From Dactylosporangium sp. AC04546 (GTDB lineage Bacteria; Actinomycetota; Actinomycetes; Mycobacteriales; Micromonosporaceae), in contig NZ_JAHYSG010000072.1 of NCBI RefSeq assembly GCF_022095675.1, positions 1 through 64,000 of the forward strand: a stretch of 64,000 bases of DNA, written 5' to 3'. The position numbers were made by a program, and so were the translations under genes. The notes under the pieces were generated by a model. It saw nothing but the letters and a program-made list of their open reading frames with translations. It was not told where the DNA came from and searched no databases. Of the stretch, positions 50,771 through 58,496 are shown piece by piece (the stretch's first letter is position 1; each line of letters begins with the position of its first letter).

Positions 50771-53700
50771 TCACCAACGGCGCCCTTCTCGAGAGGAAAC
50801 ACCATCGTGTTGAAGAAGCTCGCCACCGCCGTCACCGGCCTGGGCACCGTCGCCGCCGGGGTCGCACTGGCGGTGGGGCCGGCCACGCCGGCCCACGCGG
50901 TCGTGGTCTCCACGGACCCGGTCAAGATCACCGAGCAGGAGCTCGACTTCGGCGGCGACAACTGGCTCGTCGGTGCTCCGACCAACAGCGGCGTCCTGGG
51001 CTGGGACGTCACCGCCGGTGTGGTCACCCCGATCCTCTCCGGCTACCTCTACATCAACAACGCCGCCGGGACCTGCGCCCGGATGCGACTGGAGACCTTC
51101 GACATCAACCACAACTTCATCGGCTCCGCCAACGGCGGAACGGTCTGCGCGTCCAGTGGCGCCCGGTACGTGTGGCGGGTCCACTTCGACGCTCCGGGCG
51201 ACCCCGACACCACCCACGTGCACGTCATCCTCCAGGTGCAGACCGCCGGTGGCGGGTACACCACGGTCGGGACCGAGGACGAGGACTTCTGACCCCCGAC
51301 CTGCCGACAGGCGAGCGGCGTCCGGATGGCCGAGCACCCGCAGCAGCCGCGCCGAGCGCTGCCACGCCGTCCGCGCCGCATCGACATCACCGAGCGCCGC
51401 GTACGCGTCACCGAGGTGCTCGTTGACCACCGCCTCCAGGTACCGGTCGGCCTGCTCACCCAGCAGGCGGGCCGCCCGGTGGAAGCCGGCGACCGCCTGC
51501 CGGTGGTCGCCGCTGCGGTACCAGGCATAGCCGAGGGTGTCCCACGTCATCCCCTCGCCGTGCACGTCACCGATCCGTTGCTGGATGGCGATGGCCTGCC
51601 GGCAGCGCAGTACCGCCTGGTCGTGCTCACCGAGATGGGCGTGATGCCAGCCCAGCGCGTTCAGGGCCAGTGTCCGGCCGTGGTCGTGCCCGGCCGTGTC
51701 GAACAGGTCGAGGGCCCGCCGGTCGTCCGCCAGGGCCCGCCGGGGCAGACCCTGGCGGGCCGAGACCCGGGCGAGACCGCGGTAGGCGAAGCCCTGACCA
51801 GCGACGTCACCGAGCCGCCGGAACGCGGCCAGGGCGGACCGGAGATGGGTGCGCGCCTCGTCGAAGCGGGCCAGCCAGGTGTACCCGCGTGCCAGGCCGC
51901 ACCGCGCGTGGGCGAGCGCGACGTCGTCGGCGAGACGCTCCGCGGACGCCAGCGCGATCCGGTGGACGTCGACCTCCTCGTGCCAGTTGCCGCGCTGGTC
52001 GAGCAGGTGCACCAACGCCCATGCCAGCTGCCAGGCGTGCCGATGGAAGCCGGCGGTCGGCGCGAACCGTACCGCCGCCGTCAACACCTGGTGCTCGGCG
52101 GTGAGCCAGGCCAGCGCGGCCCGGTGGTCGGCGGGCGCCTCGACGCGCACGCCCGGCCGAACCGGCGGCAGGGTCAGCGGGTCCCGCAGCGGCTGGAGCC
52201 GGCGGTCGGCCGCGTGCGCGGTGTGCAGGTAGTGGTCGAGGAGGCGCTCCATCGCCGGCTGCCGGTCGGGTACCGAGACCCGCTCGATGACGTACAGGCG
52301 AATCAGGTCATGCATCCGGTACCGGCGCGGCGGGTCCTCGGTGAGCAGGTTGGAGTCGACCAGCTCCCGCAGGACCGGGCTCAGCGACTCCGGGTCGGCG
52401 CCGGCCATGCTCGCGGCCCCGGAGCGCCCGATGTCCGGGCCCGGTGCCGAGCCGAGGTAGCCGAGCAACCGGATCGCCCGCGGCGACAGCGCCCGAACCG
52501 AACTGGCCATCACCGCCCGGAGGCCGACCTGGAGGTCGCCGGGGTCGAGCACGTCGAGCCGGGTCCGCGGGTCGCCCAGCTCGGCGGCGAGCGCCGCCAG
52601 CTCCTCGGTCGGGCGCCGGCCGGTGGCCGCCCGCGCCGCCACGACACCCAACGCCAGCGGTAGCCCCGCGCAGTGCGGCAGCAGGGCCGCCAGCGCCTCG
52701 ACGGGTCCCAGCCGCGTCCGGAGCAGCTCGAGCGCCTCGGCATCCGTCATCAGATCCAGCGGTACCGGGCGCGCGCCGTGCACGGCGACGAGGCCGGTCA
52801 GCCGGTGCCGGCTGGTGACGATGACGGCACACCCGGGCGATCCGGGAAGCAGCGGGATGACCTGGGCACTGTCGCGGGCGTTGTCCAGCACGACGAGCAT
52901 GCGCCGGCCGGCCACCAGGCTGCGGAACATGCCGGCCTGGCAGTCGGGTTCGACGGGCAGCGCCTCGACCGGCACGCCCAGCGCGGCCAGCAGCGAGCGG
53001 ATCGCTGCCGGCGGCTCCACCGGCTCGCCGGACGGGTCGAAGCCGCGGAGGTTGACGTACAACTGGCCGTCGGGAAACCGTTCGGACTGCAGATGCGCCC
53101 AGTGCAGCGCCAGCCAGGTCTTGCCGATGCCGCCGGCGCCGCTGATCGCCACGATCGCCACCGCGTTGCCGCGCACCGCGTCCGTCATCTCGCCGAGTTG
53201 GCGCACCCGGCCGACGAACGGCACCGGCGGCGGGGGCAGCTGGCGCGGCACCGGCCCCGCGACGGCACCCGCCACCGTCAGGCCCGGATCGGCCCGGAGG
53301 ATGTGGTCGAACGTACGGCGCAGCGCCTCGCCGGGTTCGATACCCAGCTCCGTGGCCAGCCGCCGGCGCAGCTGGTCGTAGCGGGCCAGTGCCTCGGCCT
53401 GCCGGCCGCACCGGTACAGGGCCAGCAGCAGCTGGCTGGCGAGGTGCTCGTCGAGCGGATCGCGCTCGGCGCGGGCGAGCAGCCCGTCGAGGACCGCCGC
53501 GTGGTGGCCCAGCCGCAGCGCCAGCTCGTCCCGGCCGCGTTCGGCCGCCCGCCGGCGGTGGTCCCAGTCGGCCCGGATCCCGTTCAGCCATGGCGTGTCC
53601 AGCGTGCCGAAGGCGTCCCCGGCCCACAGCGCCAGCGCCTCTTCGAACCGGTCGAGCGCCCGCTGCTGCTCCGCGTCGGCTTGCGCCTGCCTGACCAGGT

Positions 53701-54028
53701 GGTCGAACCGGTGCGCGTCGATCGCCAGCGGGTCGACCTCGATCAGGTACCCGCCGTTGCGGCGTACCAGCTCGGCGCCCACCGGTGCCAGCAGCTGCTT
53801 CAGCCGTGACACGCAGCTGTACAGGGAGTCGCGCGGCCGACGAGGCAACCGCTCGCCCCAGGCGCGCTCCAGCAGCGCCTCGACCGGTACCGGCCGGTTG
53901 GGCTCGACCAGCAGCACGGCCAGTACGCATCGTTGCCGGCGGTGGCCGAGGTCCACCGCACGGCCACCGTCGTGACGCACCACGACGTCGCCGAGCAGCT
54001 GGATCCGCAGCTGACCGTCCGTCTTCAT
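50771..54028 (-). CDS. AfsR/SARP-type BTAD regulator with NB-ARC and TPR domains
   Basis: A 1085-codon frame. Residues about 8-95 are an OmpR-type winged helix (QRCVLAVLLVEPN, RDSLYSCVSRLKQLL), about 98-245 the bacterial transcriptional activator domain, about 265-560 an NB-ARC ATPase with P-loop AISGAGGIGKTWLAL (near 294) and LVVLDNARDS, and about 640-920 TPR repeats (FAYRGLARVSARQGLPRRALADD). Homology ends around LGHPDAARLSAG (about residue 913, base 51295). The last 170 codons run antisense through the secreted-protein gene at 50807-51292 and do not look like protein; the native stop appears lost. Likely an activator of an unlinked or neighbouring pathway. Confidence 0.85.
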   Translation of the reverse strand: MKTDGQLRIQLLGDVVVRHDGGRAVDLGHRRQRCVLAVLLVEPNRPVPVEALLERAWGERLPRRPRDSLYSCVSRLKQLLAPVGAELVRRNGGYLIEVDPLAIDAHRFDHLVRQAQADAEQQRALDRFEEALALWAGDAFGTLDTPWLNGIRADWDHRRRAAERGRDELALRLGHHAAVLDGLLARAERDPLDEHLASQLLLALYRCGRQAEALARYDQLRRRLATELGIEPGEALRRTFDHILRADPGLTVAGAVAGPVPRQLPPPPVPFVGRVRQLGEMTDAVRGNAVAIVAISGAGGIGKTWLALHWAHLQSERFPDGQLYVNLRGFDPSGEPVEPPAAIRSLLAALGVPVEALPVEPDCQAGMFRSLVAGRRMLVVLDNARDSAQVIPLLPGSPGCAVIVTSRHRLTGLVAVHGARPVPLDLMTDAEALELLRTRLGPVEALAALLPHCAGLPLALGVVAARAATGRRPTEELAALAAELGDPRTRLDVLDPGDLQVGLRAVMASSVRALSPRAIRLLGYLGSAPGPDIGRSGAASMAGADPESLSPVLRELVDSNLLTEDPPRRYRMHDLIRLYVIERVSVPDRQPAMERLLDHYLHTAHAADRRLQPLRDPLTLPPVRPGVRVEAPADHRAALAWLTAEHQVLTAAVRFAPTAGFHRHAWQLAWALVHLLDQRGNWHEEVDVHRIALASAERLADDVALAHARCGLARGYTWLARFDEARTHLRSALAAFRRLGDVAGQGFAYRGLARVSARQGLPRRALADDRRALDLFDTAGHDHGRTLALNALGWHHAHLGEHDQAVLRCRQAIAIQQRIGDVHGEGMTWDTLGYAWYRSGDHRQAVAGFHRAARLLGEQADRYLEAVVNEHLGDAYAALGDVDAARTAWQRSARLLRVLGHPDAARLSAGRGSEVLVLGPDRGVPATGGLHLEDDVHVGGVGVARSVEVDPPHVPGATGRADRSAVGGADEVVVDVEGLQSHPGAGPGGVVDVEVAGEDRGDHTGGDVPAQDAAVGRSTDEPVVAAEVELLLGDLDRVRGDHDRVGRRGRPHRQCDPGGDGAQAGDGGGELLQHDGVSSREGRRW
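50807..51292 (+). CDS. Secreted hypothetical protein
   Basis: A 161-residue exported protein. GTG 50807 is preceded by GAGAGGAAA; residues 1-31 are a Sec signal (LKKLATAVTGLGTVAAGVALAVG, cleavage after AHA). The mature part is all-beta, with GYLYINNAAGTCARMRLETFD and HVHVILQVQTAGGGY, plus two Cys likely bonded. No family recognised. The whole gene lies antisense to the 3' extension of the AfsR-like frame. Confidence 0.75.
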   Translation: MLKKLATAVTGLGTVAAGVALAVGPATPAHAVVVSTDPVKITEQELDFGGDNWLVGAPTNSGVLGWDVTAGVVTPILSGYLYINNAAGTCARMRLETFDINHNFIGSANGGTVCASSGARYVWRVHFDAPGDPDTTHVHVILQVQTAGGGYTTVGTEDEDF

Positions 54029-54278
54029 CCGGTCACGGTAGGTCTGGGGCTACGCCGCAGCTAGCTCGAACTACCACCAGCGGTTGTCGGATTCCGTAGG
54101 TCGCCGGTCGTCCTCGTGTCTGTATGGATGTACCCCGGGCCATACTTTCGGTCCCGATCCGGCACCCACCGCTCCATTGCGCAGGTCGCGGGCTCGATGC
54201 CATTGTCCTGTGATCGTTGATGTTGGTGGATTGGGACCGTTCACCGTGGGGCCGCAGGTCGAGGAGGGGACGTGACGG

Positions 54279-54977
54279 ATGCCCGACCGGGACGAGGCCT
54301 CCGGCGGCTCCGACCGCCAACCGCGACGGCTCTGGTGGTCAGTGCGGCGTCACCGGCAGGGCGCGGGGAGTCCGCCACCCGCGGCGGGCACGCCGCCGGC
54401 GGGCAGCGCACCGCCTGCGGGGAGCGGGCCGGCCGGGCCCGGCCAAACCGTCATCGACGATCAGGAACCGCCGCAAACGCCAGATCCGGCAGCCGTCGAA
54501 CGGGTCGCGACAGCCGAGGCCGCCCAGGCGCTCGGCGAGCAACACCGAGACGCGCCACAACGCCCCCGCCCGCCCGGGCGGCATCGAGCTAGGACGGACG
54601 GAGCACCGCAGATGAGCAAACAGGAAGACCTCTTGCGGATCATCACCGGGATCCGGCGCGCGATCCCCGAGCTGCACGGCGTCATGATCGCTTCGACGGA
54701 CGGCCTGTCCATCGCGCACGACTTCCCGGAGGCCGAGGCCGAGAGCGTCGCCGCCATGGCCGCCACGGCGCTCGGCCTCGGCCAGCGCATCACCGAGCGG
54801 GCCCACCTCGGCGGCCTCATGGAGACCGTGGCCCGGGGCGAGTACGGGTACATGGTGGTCTACGGCGCCGGCCAGAACGCCGTGCTCGTCATGTCGGGCC
54901 CGACCAACTCCAACCTCGGCCTCATGCGCATCGAGGCCCGCTCCGCCTCCGCCCAGATCAGCCAGGTCCTCAAGTAG
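54279..54977 (+). CDS. Roadblock/LC7-domain protein with Pro-rich N-terminus
   Basis: A 232-residue frame. Residues 1-110 are a low-complexity Pro/Gly/Arg region; residues about 112-232 are a roadblock/LC7 domain (LLRIITGIRRAIPELHGVMIASTDGLSIAHD, AALGLGQRITER, YMVVYGAGQNAVLVMSG). GAGGAGGGG (54262-54270) supports ATG 54279, but an internal ATG at 54612 with GGAG upstream would give a minimal 121-residue domain, and third-position GC is lower before it. Roadblock proteins are GTPase-activating or scaffold partners of MglA/Cvn-type GTPases. 17 bases precede the protoglobin gene. The 250 bases upstream show no other clear feature. Confidence 0.85.
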   Translation: MPDRDEASGGSDRQPRRLWWSVRRHRQGAGSPPPAAGTPPAGSAPPAGSGPAGPGQTVIDDQEPPQTPDPAAVERVATAEAAQALGEQHRDAPQRPRPPGRHRARTDGAPQMSKQEDLLRIITGIRRAIPELHGVMIASTDGLSIAHDFPEAEAESVAAMAATALGLGQRITERAHLGGLMETVARGEYGYMVVYGAGQNAVLVMSGPTNSNLGLMRIEARSASAQISQVLK

Positions 54978-54994
54978 ACAACGGAGCCTGTCAT

Positions 54995-55639
54995 ATGGAG
55001 AGCACCCACCTCGTCGCTCGCGCGGCCATGGAGCAGATGCCGCCGGAGTTCCGGTTCAAGGCCGAGGACGGAGCGCTGATCCACAAGTACCGCGACGTCC
55101 TGCTGTCGCTCGAACCGGCGTTCGTCGACGGCTTCTACAGCCACGTGTACGCCCACCCGCCCACGGCCGGCATCTTCCGCGAGGGCGAGCGGCCGGAGCG
55201 GGAGGCCACCCTCGCGAACTGGTGGCGGCGTACGGTCAACGGCCCCCTCGACGACGACTATTTCGCGTGGATGGCCATGGTCGGGCTGGTCCACGTCCTG
55301 CGCGGGGTGACCAACCCGATGATGCTGGCGATGAGCGACTACATCGTGATGTTCGTGTTCGAGCACCTGCCCGAGCTCGCGGCCGGGTCCGTCTCGGCGG
55401 GCGACCACTCGGACTCGCCGCTGGAGGCCGCGCAGGCCAGCGCCGAGGTGTTCGAGCTCAGCTCGGCGTTCTTCCGCCTGGGCGCCACGGTCGGCGCGGT
55501 GATCGCCCACGGGTACGACGAGGCCGTCGCCTCCGCGATGTTCAACATCGCCGGCATGCAGAAGACGCTGCTGGAGCGCCTGCGTGACCAGGAGGTCTCG
55601 GCGGCGCTGCAGACGGCCCGCAAGGAGCTGCAGGGCTGA
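54995..55639 (+). CDS. Protoglobin-domain haem protein
   Basis: A 214-residue protein. Residues about 22-130 fit the protoglobin/globin-coupled-sensor fold: DGALIHKYRDVLLSLEPAFVDGFYSHVYAHP, LANWWRRTVNGPLDDDYFAWMAMVGLVHVLRG. H100 in GLVHVLRG is the candidate proximal haem ligand. The remaining C-terminal helices (about 150-214) may serve as dimer or output helix. There is no kinase or cyclase output domain, so signalling must pass to a partner; the roadblock gene 17 bases upstream is the obvious one. Gas (O2, NO, CO) or redox sensing is inferred. Confidence 0.78.
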   Translation: MESTHLVARAAMEQMPPEFRFKAEDGALIHKYRDVLLSLEPAFVDGFYSHVYAHPPTAGIFREGERPEREATLANWWRRTVNGPLDDDYFAWMAMVGLVHVLRGVTNPMMLAMSDYIVMFVFEHLPELAAGSVSAGDHSDSPLEAAQASAEVFELSSAFFRLGATVGAVIAHGYDEAVASAMFNIAGMQKTLLERLRDQEVSAALQTARKELQG

Positions 55640-55648
55640 GGACGTGCT

Positions 55649-55678
55649 GCCGGCGGCAGGAGCGGGGCCGCCGCCGGC
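55649..55678. terminator. Bidirectional hairpin between the two roadblock operons
   Basis: GCCGGCGGC (55649-55657) pairs perfectly with GCCGCCGGC (55670-55678) around a 12-base loop, 10 bases after the protoglobin stop and directly before the convergent roadblock stop. GC-rich stem without T-run. Confidence 0.6.
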
Positions 55679-55679
55679 C

Positions 55680-56084
55680 TCAGCGCGGCGAGTAGGGCAC
55701 CAGCGGTACCAGTTGCTCGGCCGTCACCCGGCTCTGCTGCAGCAGCAGGCCGAGGTTGACCTTGGCGTCCGCGGTGACGGCCATGACGTGCCGGTCCGCG
55801 ATGGCCAGCACGCACACCACGGCCTCGGTGCTGCGGATGACGCAGTCGATGAAGACCCCGCCGCCGACGGTCGCGCCGACCTGGCTGCCGAGGGCGAGGA
55901 TCGTCGCCGACAGCGCGGCCTCGTGCGGCTCGCTCTGCGCGCGGTCCCCCTCGAACATGGGCAGGCCGTCGCTGGTCGCGAGCATGACCTGCCGGACCAG
56001 GGGTACCTCGGCCCGCAGGTTCGCCAGCACCTGCGCGACCTGCCCGGTCGAAGCGGGATGGTGGCGGCGCGTAGCAGGTGTCAT
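55680..56084 (-). CDS. Roadblock/LC7-domain protein
   Basis: A 134-residue single-domain roadblock protein: VAQVLANLRAEVPLVRQVMLATSDGLPMFE, ALSATILALGSQVGATVGGG, VVCVLAIADRHVMAVTADAKVNLGLLL. It overlaps the GTPase gene by ATGA (56081-56084), the usual CvnB-CvnD-like partnership. It could act as GAP or cofactor for that GTPase, and could pair with the other roadblock protein of this locus. Confidence 0.88.
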   Translation of the reverse strand: MTPATRRHHPASTGQVAQVLANLRAEVPLVRQVMLATSDGLPMFEGDRAQSEPHEAALSATILALGSQVGATVGGGVFIDCVIRSTEAVVCVLAIADRHVMAVTADAKVNLGLLLQQSRVTAEQLVPLVPYSPR

Positions 56085-56698
56085 TTCGACCCTCCGGTCT
56101 GGGCCACGGGCGCGTCCTCACCCTGCCGGACTGGCAGTGACGTGTGCCGGGCGATCTCGAGGAAGAGCGTGAGCAGCACCTCGATCGCGGAGGAGCGGTC
56201 GCGCGGGTCACAGGTGACGACGGGTACCTCCGGGTCGACGCCCAGGACCCGGGCGAGCCGGGTCAGGTCGGTGCCGGGGCCGGCACGGTTGACCGCGACG
56301 ACGTGCGGGAGTCCCGCCCCGGCGGCCAGGGTGGCGTCGATGACGACCGCCTCCCGCCACGTCTCGGGGTCGCTGGCGTCGACGAGCAGGACGTACCCGA
56401 GGGCACCCTGCGCCAGGATGCGCCACATGAAGTCGAATCGGGCCTGGCCAGGGATACCGAAGAGGAGCAGTTCCACGCGGCCGGTGTCCGCTCCCGCGTC
56501 GATGGCGAACCGGCCGAAGTCCATCGCGACGGTCGTCGTGGCCTTCGTCTCGGTGTCGTCGCTGGGGACGGTCTCCGTCGACACGACGCCGTCGTCGGCG
56601 ACGCTGCGGATGAACGTCGTCTTGCCCGCCCCGTAGGCGCCGGCCACGACGACCTTGATCGAGGTCGGGGGTGTTGCGTGCATGTTCTGGCTCGCCAT
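56081..56698 (-). CDS. Small Ras/MglA-like GTPase (CvnD type)
   Basis: A 205-residue GTPase. P-loop GAYGAGKT is at residues 20-27, a Thr-rich switch I at 54-56 (TTTVAMDFG), the G3 region is FGIPGQ (80-85) in place of DxxGQ, as in CvnD relatives, and G4 is VNRA (137-139) instead of NKxD. FDFMWRILAQGALGYVLLVDASDP follows. It begins TGATG on the stop of the upstream gene and overlaps the roadblock gene at its end, so the three are one translational unit. Confidence 0.88.
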   Translation of the reverse strand: MASQNMHATPPTSIKVVVAGAYGAGKTTFIRSVADDGVVSTETVPSDDTETKATTTVAMDFGRFAIDAGADTGRVELLLFGIPGQARFDFMWRILAQGALGYVLLVDASDPETWREAVVIDATLAAGAGLPHVVAVNRAGPGTDLTRLARVLGVDPEVPVVTCDPRDRSSAIEVLLTLFLEIARHTSLPVRQGEDAPVAQTGGSK

Positions 56699-57600
56699 CA
56701 GAGGTTCTTCAGCCGATCGATGATGCGCCGCAGGATGTCGTTGCCGACGACCGCGGGGGCGCCGAGCGGTGTCCCGGCGGCCGTCGACGCCGCCTTGCGC
56801 CGCAGCTCGGCGAGCTCGCCGGCCAGGGCCTCGTGGCCGTCTTCGCCGGGCTGGTCGCGCAGCTCGGCGATGCCGGCCAGCGAGGCTCCGGGAACGCGCT
56901 TGGGCCAGCCGGCGGTCGGCGAAGACACCGGCGAGGAGACCGGCGAAGTGGCCGCCGGGCGTGCCTCGGGCTGGGGGGCGAGGACCGTGCGTGGGCGTGC
57001 CTCGGGCTTTGGGGCGAGGACCGGGCGTGCCCCGGGCCCGGGGGCGAGGACCGGGCAGTGCTCCGCGCCCGCCACTACGACGCCGCGGGTCCGCAGCACC
57101 TTCGCCGCGGCGGGCCAGGCGCGCTCGGCGGCGACCGCAGTGAACCCGCCCAGCAGCATGGCCCGCACGACGCGCCACTCGTCGTGGTCGAAGACCGCCT
57201 GCTCGCCGGGGCCGGGCCCCGGGCCGAGGACGAGCCGCGCGTGCGCGTCGATCCAGGAGTACGGGACGGTCGCGGCACCGGACACGGCGGCGTCGCAGAC
57301 GGCGGCGACCTCGGCCACCGGCGCGCGCATCGGCGCCCGCGGCTGCCCGAGCAGCTCCGGCGTCGCCGGGACGGTCGCGGGGTCCGTCGCGGTGCCGGCC
57401 GCGACCAGCAACGCCTGGAGGTCGTGGGCGAGGCCCCGCACACATTCGGTACCGCCGCAGATGAGCCCGACGACGTACGCGTCGGCGACCACGAGCCACA
57501 GCGGCCGCGCCGGATCGGGAGCGATGACGTTCGGCAGCGGCGAGGCGGCGGCCCGGCGGAGCAGGCTACTGAGCGCAGACCTCGGGCGACTTTCCGTCAC
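56698..57600 (-). CDS. Hypothetical protein of the GTPase operon (Pro/Ala-rich linker)
   Basis: A 300-residue protein. Residues about 20-130 form a globular part (ARPLWLVVADAYVVGLICGGTECVRGLAHDLQALL, DAHARLVLGPG), then a Pro/Ala linker with three near-repeats of VLAPxPxARP (DNA about 56960-57060), then a C-terminal helix pair ending NDILRRIIDRLKNL. GTG 57600 is chosen with GAGG 9 bases upstream; GTG 57630 is an alternative. No family recognised. Overlap with the GTPase start suggests it is a partner, perhaps an effector or exchange factor (inference). Confidence 0.65.
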   Translation of the reverse strand: MTESRPRSALSSLLRRAAASPLPNVIAPDPARPLWLVVADAYVVGLICGGTECVRGLAHDLQALLVAAGTATDPATVPATPELLGQPRAPMRAPVAEVAAVCDAAVSGAATVPYSWIDAHARLVLGPGPGPGEQAVFDHDEWRVVRAMLLGGFTAVAAERAWPAAAKVLRTRGVVVAGAEHCPVLAPGPGARPVLAPKPEARPRTVLAPQPEARPAATSPVSSPVSSPTAGWPKRVPGASLAGIAELRDQPGEDGHEALAGELAELRRKAASTAAGTPLGAPAVVGNDILRRIIDRLKNL

Positions 57601-57975
57601 GGCGTGTACCTCGGCCTCAATGGAGACCACCGCGGCGCCGTTCTGGCCGGGCGTTCGTCACGTCTTCTCCTCAACCTGTGGACATCCCCGCGTGACTGAA
57701 TTCCCGGACGGTGCGACATTCGATCAAAGGACATTGACATCAGGTCCGCCGCCAGCGCAAGGGCGCGGCCGGTCAGGCCCGCGACTCGGTCGGCGCCGGA
57801 CGTGGGCCGAAAGTATGGGCGCGGCGCATTCGCAAGGACATCACCGGAATCGCACCGGCGAACCGCACGGCGTCCACCCGGAGCGCTCGCGTCCGCACAC
57901 GCCTTGACGTCGCCGAACCGTGTGGTGAACTGTCGTGTCGGGTTCGTCGTGTTCGTCGTTGAGGGCAGGCGTTTG
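57601..57975. other. Intergenic region, no gene seen
   Basis: 375 bases between divergent genes. GC is lower from about 57660 to 57760, and a TTGACA occurs at 57734-57739 without a convincing -10 partner. It presumably carries the two divergent promoters. A CCGGTG...CCGG hairpin near 57845-57872 resembles part of a cobalamin aptamer but lacks the B12 box. Confidence 0.4.
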
Positions 57976-58452
57976 ATGACCGTGGGCTTCGGCTTCCTTG
58001 CCGGCCTGGCCGTGCTGTTCCTGGTGCTCGCGGTGGTCGCCGGATTCCTCGCCGGCCGGCTCGCCAGGGCGCAGGGCCACGCCGGTCGGCCGGTCGACGG
58101 CTGGGAGGCCGTCGAGGACGCCAAGGCCGCGGGCAGCGAGCGGGAGCGGCGGCTGCGGGCCGAGGTCGCGGAGCTGCGGGCCGCGCTGGTGAACGTCGCC
58201 GACCGCAAGGACGCCGAGATGGGCCGCCTGGAGACCGCGGCGATCGAGGCCCTCGAGTCGACCAACACGGCGTACGGGGAGCGCATCGCGCTGCTCGAGG
58301 ACGCGCTGCGCGCCACGGCGTCGGTGGTACAGGAGCAGGACCTGCAACTGGCCGAGCAGCAGCACCGCATCGACCGCCTGCGCTCGGCGCTGGCCGAGCG
58401 CGACCGCCTGCTCGCCGAGCACCCGGTCCAGGCGCGCGACCGCGGGGTCTGA
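57976..58452 (+). CDS. Membrane-anchored coiled-coil protein
   Basis: A 158-residue protein: one N-terminal membrane helix (residues about 4-28, FLAGLAVLFLVLAVVAGFLAG), then an unbroken charged helix with heptad pattern from about residue 50 to 150 (LRAEVAELRAALVNVADRK, LEDALRATASVVQEQDLQLAEQQHRIDRL). ATG 57976 is preferred over an upstream extension. Resembles small scaffold proteins; no specific family. Confidence 0.72.
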   Translation: MTVGFGFLAGLAVLFLVLAVVAGFLAGRLARAQGHAGRPVDGWEAVEDAKAAGSERERRLRAEVAELRAALVNVADRKDAEMGRLETAAIEALESTNTAYGERIALLEDALRATASVVQEQDLQLAEQQHRIDRLRSALAERDRLLAEHPVQARDRGV

Positions 58453-58496
58453 CCAGGGCTCAGCTCCGGGGAAAGAATTCGGTCTCGGGGCGCGCG

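Noticed and set aside
57841..57880. Second cobalamin-riboswitch-like stretch (CCGGTGCGATTCCGG on the minus strand)
   Set aside because: Only one stem-like block matches; the CCCGCxACTG and B12 boxes are missing.
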